A stretch of DNA of 64,000 bases, from contig NZ_CACSIJ010000014.1 in the NCBI RefSeq assembly GCF_902705855.1, positions 336,095-400,094 of the forward strand, in the 5' to 3' direction. This document shows positions 44,143 through 52,293 of the stretch, piece by piece. The position numbers and the translations under genes are program-made. Numbering within the stretch: position 1 is the first letter of the stretch; every line of letters begins with the position of its first letter. The DNA is from Zhongshania aliphaticivorans. GTDB taxonomy: Bacteria; Pseudomonadota; Gammaproteobacteria; Pseudomonadales; Spongiibacteraceae. The notes beneath the pieces were generated by a model. That model did not search any database. It had not been told where the DNA came from and saw only the letters and a program-made list of their open reading frames with translations.

Positions 44143-45215
44143 TAATCCTGCTGGCCGCAGAGCAATTCCATTACCGTAAGCCGTTTAAAATAGGCGCCGA
44201 CATTGAGTTCGTCGGTCATACCAATACCGCCATGTAATTGCACGGCTTGCTGCCCCACATAGCGGGCACTTTCGCCAAGCTGTACTTTTAATTGCGCTGC
44301 TGACTTTTCTTGATTGTTGCTGCCTAGTTGTTGGCAGGCGGCCCACAATAATGAACGCAACTTTTCGGCGACAATCACCATGTCGGCAAAGCGATGCTGC
44401 AATGATTGGAACATCGCCAAGGGCATGCCGAATTGCTTGCGGGTCAGCAAATATTCCTGAGTAATGACTAACAATTGATCTATGGCGCCGATTGCTTCTG
44501 CGGCCATGACAACTATCGATTCGGATATCGCGGTTTGCAGCAGGGCTTCCGCTTGGCTAGCGCTTGCGATTATCGCACTTGCGGGAAGCTCAACATTGTT
44601 AAATTCAAGATCGGCGGCGCTATTGCCGTCGGCCAGCAAATAGCAGCGTTGCGTAATGCCGCTGTGTTTGGCGTTTAGTAATAAAAGTTGCAGATCACCG
44701 CCGCTGTCTCGTGTACTCACAATATAAAATTGGCTTTCCGCTGCCGCCAATACCGCCTGCTTTTTGCCGTTTAAAACATAGCCATCGGCACGGGTGATAA
44801 GTGTGCATTGAGTTAGGAGGGGATTGCCCCGCGAGCTAGATTCTTCCCATGCCAGACTCACTAAGCTCTCGCCTGAAATAAGCGCAGCCAAGTGGGATTT
44901 AGCGTCGTCGTTATTTGATGCTGCGAGCAAGCGGCCGGCGACGGTTACCGGCAACACGGGTTCTAGCACTAGGCCGCGCCCAATCTCTTCGGCAACCGCC
45001 ATCAAGTAGGGGAAGTCTAAATCTAGGCCGCCGTCGGCTTCTGAAAAAGGTAGGCCCAGTACACCGAGCTCGGCCAGTTGTCGCCAGTAGCCGGTATTGA
45101 ATACCTCAGATTTTTCGACGCGTTGACGCCGTGTTTCGTAATCGTAATGATCTTGCACAAAGCGACGCAGGCTGTCTCTAAAGGCGTTTTGATCTTCGCT
45201 GTATTGATAAAACAT
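44103..45215 (-). CDS. Acyl-CoA dehydrogenase, small subunit-like
   Basis: A 370-residue FAD enzyme preceded by CAGGAACAC. Seen: LGVLGLPFSEADGGL near 49-63, SLAWEESSSRG near 136, LTRKQFGMPLAMFQSLQHRFADMV near 255-280, QLHGGIGMTDELNVGAYFKRL near 330. It is shorter than a typical ACAD (about 385) and the TEP motif is replaced by WEE, so catalysis alone may be weak. It follows a second ACAD with a 55-bp gap; such pairs are known to form alpha2beta2 enzymes in steroid and side-chain degradation (FadE28/29 type). That pairing is inferred. The 3' end overlaps the AraC gene. Confidence 0.84.
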   Translation of the reverse strand: MFYQYSEDQNAFRDSLRRFVQDHYDYETRRQRVEKSEVFNTGYWRQLAELGVLGLPFSEADGGLDLDFPYLMAVAEEIGRGLVLEPVLPVTVAGRLLAASNNDDAKSHLAALISGESLVSLAWEESSSRGNPLLTQCTLITRADGYVLNGKKQAVLAAAESQFYIVSTRDSGGDLQLLLLNAKHSGITQRCYLLADGNSAADLEFNNVELPASAIIASASQAEALLQTAISESIVVMAAEAIGAIDQLLVITQEYLLTRKQFGMPLAMFQSLQHRFADMVIVAEKLRSLLWAACQQLGSNNQEKSAAQLKVQLGESARYVGQQAVQLHGGIGMTDELNVGAYFKRLTVMELLCGQQDYHLGKLAELELVS

Positions 45216-45270
45216 AGTGTGTTCCTGAATATTCCGGGTGCTTAGGCGCTATTCTTTAATGTGATTTGTG

Positions 45271-46473
45271 TCAGACGCCCATGACCGCTTTGGCTAGTAA
45301 GCTGCGTTGAACTTCATTAGAGCCGGCATAAATCGAGGCGGCTCGTGTGTTTAAATAATAGGGCATGGCTAACATATCGGCTTCGCTGCCCATTGCCGCT
45401 ATTCCACTTCCCACATGGAGGGCGGAATGTTGTTGGGCAAGCGCGTCTACACCAGAAATTTCTAATTGCAACTCTGAGTACTGCTGCATCACTTCTGAGC
45501 CGAGAATTTTTAGCAGAGAGGCCATTGGGCCGGGATTCTCGCCGTGCTTTAGATTGGCGTTAACGCGCTTCTCGGTGTGCTCAACGGCGCTAATATCCAC
45601 CTCAAGTTTGGCGAGTTTACGCGCAATGCTAACATCGTCTATTAGCCGCACGCTGCTTTCATTGCTTTGCTGACAGCGAGCGCGCAGGCGTTCAAATGCC
45701 GGTGTTAGCCACGCGCCAAAGGTGCTGCCGCCGCGTTCAAATTCCAGTACGTATTTGGCAACGCTCCAGCCCTTGTTTTCTTCGCCAATCCGGTTGGCCT
45801 TGGGAACGCGTGCATCGGTGAAAAACACCTCGCACTGCTCTGGCTCGCCGTCTAAGCCGATGATGGGGTGCACTTCAATGCCGGGGGTGTTCATATCTAG
45901 TAGCAAGAAACTAATACCTTGCTGGGGTTTGCCTTCGCTGCTGGTGCGCACTAGGGCAAACATTTTATTGGCGTGATGGCCGTAGGTTGTCCAAGTTTTA
46001 GAGCCGTTTAAAATATAGTCATCACCGTCACTGTCGGCGCGACACTTTAGCGATGCTAAATCAGAACCGGCACCGGGTTCGGAATAGCCTTGGCACCAAA
46101 AGTCGTCGCCGGACAACATGCCCGGTAGGTACTTAGCTTTTTGTTCTTCGCTGCCAAAGCCGATAACAGCTGGGCCTACCATTTGAATGTTTTGCGGCAA
46201 TACCGGTGGCAATTCCAAGCGGTTACATTCTTCAACAAAAATATAGCGCTGATGAATAGTCCATCCAGTCCCGCCGTATTCCACCGGCCATGCCGGTGCG
46301 ACCCAACCTTTGTTATAAAGTATTTTCTGCCACGCCATCGCCTGCTTAAACGGGGCAAACACACTGGTGGTTTTACGGCCGGCTTCGCGAATTTCGTCGG
46401 TGGCGGCGCTCTCAAGAAAGTCGCGAACTTCACGGCGAAAGGTGTCGAGTTCACTCAACTGATTAGACATCAT
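45271..46473 (-). CDS. Acyl-CoA dehydrogenase, large subunit-like
   Basis: A 400-residue FAD enzyme. AGGAAATTG precedes two adjacent ATG codons (46473 and 46470); the first shares a base with the thioesterase stop. Seen: YPVEYGGTGWTIHQRYIF near 65, QGYSEPGAGSDLASLKCRADSDGDDYILNGSKTWTT near 128-163 (the SEPGAGSD motif), EQCEVFFTDARVPKANRIGEENKGWSVAKYVLEFERG near 210-245, and a C-terminal NTRAASIYAGSNEVQRSLLAKAVMG. It resembles long-chain/steroid ACADs. Same operon as the thioesterase and the partner ACAD. Confidence 0.9.
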   Translation of the reverse strand: MMSNQLSELDTFRREVRDFLESAATDEIREAGRKTTSVFAPFKQAMAWQKILYNKGWVAPAWPVEYGGTGWTIHQRYIFVEECNRLELPPVLPQNIQMVGPAVIGFGSEEQKAKYLPGMLSGDDFWCQGYSEPGAGSDLASLKCRADSDGDDYILNGSKTWTTYGHHANKMFALVRTSSEGKPQQGISFLLLDMNTPGIEVHPIIGLDGEPEQCEVFFTDARVPKANRIGEENKGWSVAKYVLEFERGGSTFGAWLTPAFERLRARCQQSNESSVRLIDDVSIARKLAKLEVDISAVEHTEKRVNANLKHGENPGPMASLLKILGSEVMQQYSELQLEISGVDALAQQHSALHVGSGIAAMGSEADMLAMPYYLNTRAASIYAGSNEVQRSLLAKAVMGV

Positions 46474-46955
46474 CAATTTCCTACGAGCTTAGAATTTCGA
46501 ATTAATTGGAGTCCGCCGCCGTGGGCAGCGGATCGGGGTTCGTTGATGCGAAGAAAGCGCAGTACTTCGATTTCAAAATACTGGCGTAAATCATCTTCTA
46601 ATGGCTGCGGATTCCGAGTTTGTGTATTCACGTAATTGAGCAGCGCCTTACCTACCGCCCGCAACTTTTGGTCTTGGTAAAAGCGGCAGCCCAGTTCAAT
46701 GCTATCGGCTTGCACTTCAAGTACCGAGACTTCAACGTAGAAGTCTTGGCTGATGCGGGCGGCGGATAAAAAATCTAATTGCATCGACGCCGCATGCCAC
46801 ATTCCCTTGCGTGCCTCAGGCGTCGCTAGGGCCGCGTTAACCTCTGCCAAATAGCGAAGGCCAGCCTGTTCAAAGCAAATCGACAGCAGCGTATTGTTTA
46901 ATCGCCGTCCCTCAGTGTCTTTAAAATCAGACTGCGCGAAGGTAAAGGTTTTCAT
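46473..46955 (-). CDS. Hotdog-fold acyl-CoA thioesterase
   Basis: A 160-residue protein with the 4-hydroxybenzoyl-CoA thioesterase-like pattern. N-terminal TEGRRLNNTLLSICFEQAGLRYLAEV holds the long hotdog helix (about 16-45), then WHAASMQLDFLSAARISQDFYVEVSVLEV and GKALLNYVNTQTRNP form the beta sheet. The usual catalytic Asp position reads D-F-L in MQLDFLSA. GAGGAAAC lies before the ATG. The stop TGA overlaps the ATG of the next gene by one base, so translation is coupled to the acyl-CoA dehydrogenase. It probably frees CoA from pathway acyl-CoA esters. Confidence 0.75.
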   Translation of the reverse strand: MKTFTFAQSDFKDTEGRRLNNTLLSICFEQAGLRYLAEVNAALATPEARKGMWHAASMQLDFLSAARISQDFYVEVSVLEVQADSIELGCRFYQDQKLRAVGKALLNYVNTQTRNPQPLEDDLRQYFEIEVLRFLRINEPRSAAHGGGLQLIRNSKLVGN

Positions 46956-47309
46956 AGGTGTTTCCTCAAGCCGGCAGTGCGTTTAGCGTCGCCATGATTA
47001 GTTTGCGCTCACCATGCCCGCTAGGCGTAGAGCAATGATGGCTTGGCGATAATCTCGGTCCCACCGGGCGTCATTTTTCAGCAGAGGGCAAACACTCCTG
47101 CTACTGCCTGTGCACTCTAAGCAAATGCCGCCGAGGCAGACAGGTCGGTGCGCGACAATACTTGTCCAATGGCGTCAGCGGACAGAAAACGGCCCCAGAG
47201 TCCGCACTGGCGCCCTGCGACAAGCCTTGGCGCAGCTCACCAATCCTCAATGCCAATAGCATTGCAGAATGAAACGCTGAAAATAAAATGAGCTGCGCAG
47301 AGGCTGACG
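46956..47309. other. Divergent intergenic region (thioesterase operon / acyl-CoA ligase)
   Basis: 354 bp with no convincing gene. It must hold both promoters. A short inverted repeat GACAA-TAC-TTGTC at 47154-47166 is the only symmetric element noted. An ORF on the minus strand over 47101-47367 is a shadow. Confidence 0.4.
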
Positions 47310-48866
47310 ATGCTGATCCACCAAATGATTGAATATAACGCCCAGAACTATCCTGCGCTGATTGCACTGCGCTTTGCGGGCGCGACCATCACTTATGGGC
47401 AGTTCAATGCCCGTGCGAGATCACTTGCAGCCGGTCTTCAAGAGCTTGGTTTAAAGGCGGGAAGCCGCTTGGCGCTGCTGGCAAAAAATAGTCTTGAGTA
47501 TCCATTATTACTGTTGGCTTGCTTAAAAGCGGGCATCACCTTGGTTCCGCTAAACTATCGGCTGGCGCCAATGGAGTTGAGTTATATCCTCAGTGACAGC
47601 AAGAGTGAAATACTGGTAGTGGGCGATGCGGAATTGTTGAGCGCTGCGGCGCAATCAGAGGCAGTTGCGGCTATCGCGCATCGTTTTTATTGCGGTGGCG
47701 CCGAGGGTGATTGGCGTGCCTTGACGGAGTTAGAAATTGATCCCGCTAAGTTGTCTCCGCATCACGGCAGTGAGCAGGACACGGTTTTACAGCTTTATAC
47801 CAGTGGCACCACGGGTTATCCCAAGGGCGTGATGATTGGTCATCGCCAACTGAGTGACGGTTACATCATGACCAACCAAATTACACCGCGTGCTCAGGTG
47901 GCAGACAGCGGTATTATTCCTCTGCCCATGTTCCATGTAGCGGGTATGGCGGCGACTTTGTATTGGTTGTGCAATGGCATGACTGTTGAGCTAATGGCTG
48001 ACTTTATTCCCCAGCAGGTGGTGGACGCCATTATTAGCAATGATCGCTGCGATATTGTCTTAGTGCCCGCAATGATTCAGGCGATCTTAGCCTTTGTGCC
48101 AAATATTCAGGACTACGATTTCTCGTCTTTAAAACGTATTACTTATGGCGCGTCGCCTATATCTTTAGAAACGTTGCAGACCGCTTTAAATATTTTTAAA
48201 TGCGATTTTGTGCAAGGTTTTGGTATGACCGAACTGAGCTGCATGGTGCTGTGTTTGCAGCCTAGTGACCATGAGCGCGCCTTGGCGGGGGAGCCGAATT
48301 TGCTGCGTAGCTGCGGTCGGCCTTTGCCCGGCGCGGAATTAAAAATAGTAGACGAACAGGGTAATACCTTGGCCCCCGGCGAGACTGGTGAATTACTCGT
48401 GCGCTCATCAACGACCATGCAGGGCTATTGGCAATTGCCAGAAAAAACCGCCGAGACCATTGTTGATGGCTGGCTGTATACCGGCGATGCCGGTTATTTA
48501 GATGAAGACGGTTTTTTTTATATTCGCGACCGGGTGAAAGACATGATCGTTTCCGGCGGTGAAAATATTTACCCAGCGGAAGTAGAGAATGCCTTGTTTA
48601 GTCATCCCGCGATCCAAGACGTTGCTGTCATCGGCGTTCCCGATACTAAATTTGGCGAAGCGGCATTGGCGGTGTGCGTATTAAAAGCGGGTGAGGCGGT
48701 AGACGGCAATGCCCTCGTCGAATTTTGTAAAACCCGCTTGGCAAGCTACAAAACACCGCGTCAATACAGCTTTGTTCAGGAGCTGCCGCGTAATCCCTCG
48801 GGCAAGGTATTGAAGCGAATTTTGCGCGAGTCTTATTGGCAAAATGCCGAGCGTCAGGTCGGCTAG
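47310..48866 (+). CDS. Acyl-CoA synthetase (AMP-forming)
   Basis: A 518-residue ANL-superfamily ligase that activates a carboxylic acid to its CoA thioester using ATP. Seen: the P-loop LYTSGTTGYPKGVM near 160-174, GFGMTELSC near 305 (A5), YTGDAGYLDEDGFFYIRDRVKDMIVSGGENIYPAEVENAL near 390-430 (A7-A8), and PRNPSGKVLKRIL near 500 (catalytic Lys of A10). AGAGG precedes the ATG. It is divergent from the thioesterase-acyl-CoA dehydrogenase genes, so it probably starts the same breakdown route. The substrate (fatty, aromatic or steroid side-chain acid) cannot be told. Confidence 0.92.
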   Translation: MLIHQMIEYNAQNYPALIALRFAGATITYGQFNARARSLAAGLQELGLKAGSRLALLAKNSLEYPLLLLACLKAGITLVPLNYRLAPMELSYILSDSKSEILVVGDAELLSAAAQSEAVAAIAHRFYCGGAEGDWRALTELEIDPAKLSPHHGSEQDTVLQLYTSGTTGYPKGVMIGHRQLSDGYIMTNQITPRAQVADSGIIPLPMFHVAGMAATLYWLCNGMTVELMADFIPQQVVDAIISNDRCDIVLVPAMIQAILAFVPNIQDYDFSSLKRITYGASPISLETLQTALNIFKCDFVQGFGMTELSCMVLCLQPSDHERALAGEPNLLRSCGRPLPGAELKIVDEQGNTLAPGETGELLVRSSTTMQGYWQLPEKTAETIVDGWLYTGDAGYLDEDGFFYIRDRVKDMIVSGGENIYPAEVENALFSHPAIQDVAVIGVPDTKFGEAALAVCVLKAGEAVDGNALVEFCKTRLASYKTPRQYSFVQELPRNPSGKVLKRILRESYWQNAERQVG

Positions 48867-48872
48867 TAATAT

Positions 48873-49017
48873 TTATTCTTCGTTGATCCGCAGGTGGTGG
48901 CTCGCAAGGTCTACAATGCACATGTCTCCTCTCAGGGTAAGCAAGGGTCGCGGTTTTACGGTAGTGCTCACAGATGTCGAAAGACGCGCTATTATTGAGT
49001 ACTTGAAGACACTTTAA
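48873..49017 (+). pseudogene. Frameshifted C-terminal remnant of a RoxA/cytochrome-peroxidase-like gene
   Basis: Read in two frames, this stretch matches the last 45 or so codons of the three-haem cytochrome gene ending at 57253. Frame 1 (from 48873) gives DPQVVARKVYN...SSQGKQGSRF, against NQDVESRKIYN...FSQGNGGHVF. At the TTTT run (48954-48957) the frame slips by +1 and continues VVLTDVERRAIIEYLKTL with a stop at 49015-49017, against DVLNDAERKAIIEYLKTL. Nothing of the catalytic part is present. Sequence has diverged well beyond a recent copy. It is a gene relic rather than a coding gene. Confidence 0.7.
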
Positions 49018-49125
49018 CGCCCTGCGTGCCAGACTTGGCATGTGCGGATAATCAGCGGCCTCTACGAACACAGGGGCCGGCTTAGCAGCTGTTAGGCTGC
49101 CAATAAAATAAACTAATAAAACGCC

Positions 49126-49629
49126 ATGACTGATCTTCGTTTAATACTAATTAGCATCATCTTATTTCTCTCTGCGGGCGCGGCGGTGGCTGTGATGGCG
49201 GGAGATAAAGCCCCTGAGTTTAGTCGTGTCGATATGCTTGATGGTCAACGCCACAACTTGACGGACTACGCGGGCAAGGTGGTGTACGTTGATTTTTGGG
49301 CCTCTTGGTGTGGCCCTTGTAGGCAGTCGTTGCCAAGTTTAGAGGCGCTTTATAAAGAACTGGGCGAGCGTGGTTTTGCTGTGCTAGCTATTAACGTAGA
49401 TGCCTACAGCCAAGACGCCAGCAGCTTTTTAAAAGCCTACCCAGTGACTTACCCAGTGCTGCGTGATCCTGACAATAGCTTGCCCGCCGCCTTTGGCGTG
49501 AAGGGTATGCCGACCGCATTTTTGCTAGACAAAAAGGGGCTGGTGCATCGTGTGCACGAGGGCTTTCGCCCCGGCGATGCCGAGCGCCTGCGCAAAGAAG
49601 TGCTGGCACTCTTAGAAGAGGAATCTTGA
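49126..49629 (+). CDS. TlpA/ResA-type thioredoxin-like protein
   Basis: A 167-residue protein with an N-terminal membrane segment or signal peptide (about 4-25), then a thioredoxin fold. Active site W-C-G-P-C with Cys62 and Cys65, in YVDFWASWCGPCRQSLPSLEALY. VKGMPTAFLLDKKG contains the cis-proline. It acts outside the cytoplasmic membrane as a disulfide reductase or oxidase. First of four genes with DUF4266, DUF3570 and ApbE. The DUF4266 ATG lies one base after its stop, so the two are tightly coupled. A natural target is the two-cysteine tail of the DUF4266 protein. Confidence 0.9.
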   Translation: MTDLRLILISIILFLSAGAAVAVMAGDKAPEFSRVDMLDGQRHNLTDYAGKVVYVDFWASWCGPCRQSLPSLEALYKELGERGFAVLAINVDAYSQDASSFLKAYPVTYPVLRDPDNSLPAAFGVKGMPTAFLLDKKGLVHRVHEGFRPGDAERLRKEVLALLEEES

Positions 49630-49630
49630 G

Positions 49631-49843
49631 ATGCGTCTGGTTTTGTTACTACTCAGTTTGTCGGGCTTGGCGGCGTGCGCGGTGGAGCCGGTGGAGGCGT
49701 GGGAGCGCGATTTTCTGGCGCGGCCAGAAATGGCCTGGGACCCAGATGCGCTGGGCAGCTCCTATCGCAACCATGTGCATTTTAGTAAAGAAGCCAGTAA
49801 TGGCGGCGCCTCCGCTGGTGGCGGCGGCTGCGGTTGTAATTGA
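49631..49843 (+). CDS. DUF4266 lipoprotein with Gly/Cys tail
   Basis: A 70-residue small lipoprotein. Signal MRLVLLLLSLSGLAAC with lipobox L-A-A-C (Cys16). The mature part keeps the family pattern: AWERDFLARPEMAWDPDALGSSYRNHVHFSKEAS, then a flexible tail NGGASAGGGGCGCN. Cys67 and Cys69 form a terminal C-G-C, a likely metal- or redox-binding tip or modification site. DUF4266 proteins are typically encoded with DUF3570, TlpA and ApbE. Function unknown. The start directly follows the TlpA stop. Confidence 0.88.
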   Translation: MRLVLLLLSLSGLAACAVEPVEAWERDFLARPEMAWDPDALGSSYRNHVHFSKEASNGGASAGGGGCGCN

Positions 49844-49854
49844 AGGGCGGTGAT

Positions 49855-51054
49855 ATGAGTCAAAACCTAAAAAATAAACGCGCTCTTGCCGCATTAACCA
49901 GCGCCGCATTGGCTATTCCTGGTATGAGTGCGTCGGTGCAGGCCGCTTCCGTGCTGACGGAAACCGTGGTGCAGTACAAGGCCTCGGCCTACCGTGAAGC
50001 AGATTTAGACAGCAGCAAACTTTCCGGTGGCTCCCTTGAGCGCTATGAGATCGACACCCAACAAGTTCGAGCGCAAATGCCGCTGGGTGAGAAAACCGAC
50101 GCCAGCATCGAATTTATGTATGAAACCATGAGTGGTGCGTCGCCGTGGTTTATTCTGCCGGGTCAAGATGGGCCGGTGCAGGTAATGAGCGGCGCCACCA
50201 TTCACGAAGAACGCAAAGACCTGCAGGCTAAGGTTAATCATCTGCTCAACGACAAAACCGTAATTTCTTTGATTGCCGGTGTGTCGGATGAAAAAGATTA
50301 TTTCGCGGTGAACGCGGGGGTGGAGGCGCTTTATGAAATCCCCGATACCCAGCTCACCCTAACGGCTGGCTTAGGTTATAGCGACGACGAGTTAGAGCCG
50401 ACCGACGGCGCTATATTACCAGATCGCATTGAACGCGCGACCAGAGACAGCACCACTGCTTTTGTCGGGCTGTCGCAAATTCTAAGTAAAACCACCGTGG
50501 TGCAGGGCAGTTTGACTTACAGCCTACAGCGGGGCTTTTTATCTGATCCCTACAAAAAAGTTTGGATAGACGATCAAGCCACTACCATGAACGATAGCCG
50601 GCCAGACGACAGGAATCAGTTTGTTGCCCAAGCGAGGCTGCGGCATTTTTTGCCGGACTTAAAAGCAGCCCTGCATTTGGACTATCGTTATTTTGAAGAC
50701 GATTGGGAAGTTGCCTCTAGCACCATAGAGGCAGCGTGGTATCAAAACCTGCCCGGGGGTTGGGTGTTCACACCGTCGCTGCGTTACTACACCCAAAGCC
50801 AAGCTTTCTTCTATGCGCCGTATTTCTTTTCGGCGCGCAATGATGGTTTTGGCTCTGCGGATTATCGTTTGTCGCCCTATGGGGCAATCAGTGTAAAACT
50901 GCGCCTCGAGAAGCGTTGGCAAAGTTTTGACCTGCATGCCGAGTGGGAAAGCTACGAAGCCAGCGCAGATTATTCTTTAGATTCCGTCGATGTAGAAAAC
51001 CCTGCCTTGGTAGAATTTGATATTCTCTCCGTGGGACTTAACTGGCGACTCTAA
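49855..51054 (+). CDS. DUF3570 protein, exported, with flavinylation-like SGAT motif
   Basis: A 399-residue exported protein. The ATG at 49855 follows GGGCGGTGAT; an earlier TTG is rejected. Signal peptide ends near SVQAAS (residue about 30). The rest is rich in alternating strands and ends SVGLNWRL, so an outer-membrane beta barrel is plausible. Two parallel motifs stand out: MSGAS (residues 92-96) and VMSGATIHEER (110-120). S-G-A-T at 112-115 resembles the ApbE flavinylation sequence of NqrC/RnfG (S-G-A-T), and an ApbE gene follows. This would make Thr115 a possible FMN site (inference). Function unknown. Confidence 0.85.
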   Translation: MSQNLKNKRALAALTSAALAIPGMSASVQAASVLTETVVQYKASAYREADLDSSKLSGGSLERYEIDTQQVRAQMPLGEKTDASIEFMYETMSGASPWFILPGQDGPVQVMSGATIHEERKDLQAKVNHLLNDKTVISLIAGVSDEKDYFAVNAGVEALYEIPDTQLTLTAGLGYSDDELEPTDGAILPDRIERATRDSTTAFVGLSQILSKTTVVQGSLTYSLQRGFLSDPYKKVWIDDQATTMNDSRPDDRNQFVAQARLRHFLPDLKAALHLDYRYFEDDWEVASSTIEAAWYQNLPGGWVFTPSLRYYTQSQAFFYAPYFFSARNDGFGSADYRLSPYGAISVKLRLEKRWQSFDLHAEWESYEASADYSLDSVDVENPALVEFDILSVGLNWRL

Positions 51055-51099
51055 AATGCGCGCCGGCATGCTCCTTAAATTCTAACGGAGAGACAGCGC

Positions 51100-51999
51100 G
51101 TGCAGCTTTACCACTATCCTTTCACCGCAATGGCCAGTCCCTGCGAACTGCGTTTATATGGCGAATCCCAAGCATTGGCCGCTGCCGCTGCGGAGGCAGC
51201 CAAAGCCGAAGTTATCCGTATTGAACAAACCTACTCCCGCTACCGCGACGACAGCGTGGTGGGCAAAATCAATGCCGCCGCTGGCGGTGACCCCATCGCT
51301 GTTAACGAAGAAACCTGTGCCTTAATTAATTACGCCACCACCGCTTATACCGAGAGCGGCGGCCTGTTTGATATTAGCTCGGGCGTATTGCGCGAAGTGT
51401 GGAATTTTAAACTCGGCCAACTACCCAGCCCCGCCGCCGTCGCATTTTGTTTAAAGCGGGTGGGGTGGAATAAAGTGCACTGGGAGGCCCCTAATATTTC
51501 TTTGCAGCAAGGAATGGAATTGGACTTTGGCGGCTTCGGCAAAGAATACGCCGCCGATCGCGCCGCCATCATTTGCGAAGAACATGGCATCAGCTACGGC
51601 CTAGTGGAACTGGGCGGCGACATCCGCGTAATTGGCCCCCACCCCGACGGTAGCGCTTGGCAGATTGGTATTCGCAACCCCCGCGATCCCGAAGTGGCGG
51701 TTGCGGTCATACCGCTAAAGACCGGCGGCCTCGCCAGCAGCGGCGACTACGAACGCTTTATGGTGATAGACGGCAAACGCTACAGTCATATACTTAATCC
51801 CCGCACTGGCCGCCCCGTCGACAAACCGATGGCCGGTGTCACCGTTGTTGCACCGCTGTGCTTGCTTGCGGGAACCGCCGCAACCGTCGCCATGTTACAG
51901 GGTGAGAAAGCAGCGCCGACGTTTTTGAATGACCTAGGATTACCGCATTTGTGGATTGATCAAGCGGGAATGCTGGGGGGAGATCTAGTGCCGCACTAA
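51100..51999 (+). CDS. apbE: ApbE-family FAD:protein FMN transferase
   Basis: A 299-residue ApbE enzyme, which attaches FMN covalently to Thr in target proteins. GTG start after GGAGAGAC. Seen: MASPCELRLYG near 11-21, TYSRYRDDSVVGKINA near 45-60, DISSGVLREVWNF near 95, LDFGGFGKEYAADRA near 147 and HILNPRTGRPVDKPMAGVTVVAP near 227 (FAD- and metal-binding). It has no signal peptide or lipobox, unlike usual ApbE, and an in-frame stop at 51076 rules out an N-terminal extension. It closes the TlpA-DUF4266-DUF3570-ApbE operon; the DUF3570 protein is the obvious candidate target. Confidence 0.9.
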   Translation: MQLYHYPFTAMASPCELRLYGESQALAAAAAEAAKAEVIRIEQTYSRYRDDSVVGKINAAAGGDPIAVNEETCALINYATTAYTESGGLFDISSGVLREVWNFKLGQLPSPAAVAFCLKRVGWNKVHWEAPNISLQQGMELDFGGFGKEYAADRAAIICEEHGISYGLVELGGDIRVIGPHPDGSAWQIGIRNPRDPEVAVAVIPLKTGGLASSGDYERFMVIDGKRYSHILNPRTGRPVDKPMAGVTVVAPLCLLAGTAATVAMLQGEKAAPTFLNDLGLPHLWIDQAGMLGGDLVPH

Positions 52000-52221
52000 G
52001 GTGCTACTCACTGCTTTTTAAGTTTGAAAACAGCAGAGTCATTTTCACTATCTGCGTGAAGAGCGATTTAACACATTGTACTTTGTCAAAACCGCGATAT
52101 GATCGAGGAAAAGGAGTGTTTGGCAAGATTAAAGGGAGTTTTCGTCGTTTGAGCGGTGTTTACTAATAGAGAGTCTGTAATTTCTTTGAATTTCCTTTTT
52201 TATTCCATGCTGATGCTCCAG

Positions 52222-52241
52222 CTTTGGTAAGGTGACCAAAG
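52222..52241. repeat. Inverted repeat upstream of the first DUF2971 gene
   Basis: A perfect 7-bp stem CTTTGGT / ACCAAAG with loop AAGGTG in the AT-rich gap (52000-52293). No T tract. The gap also contains GTTAGG (52274-52279), a copy of the core in the attC-like element at 53008. Confidence 0.5.
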
Positions 52242-52293
52242 TTATATATGGTCTGCTTCGATATAGAAAAAATGTTAGGAAGTAGGTATTAGC

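Noticed and set aside
48646-49071. 141-codon minus-strand ORF over the ligase 3' end and the cytochrome relic
   Set aside because: Shadow of the ligase, with no recognisable content of its own.
51345-51590. 81-codon minus-strand ORF inside apbE
   Set aside because: A shadow in the opposite strand of a strongly supported gene.
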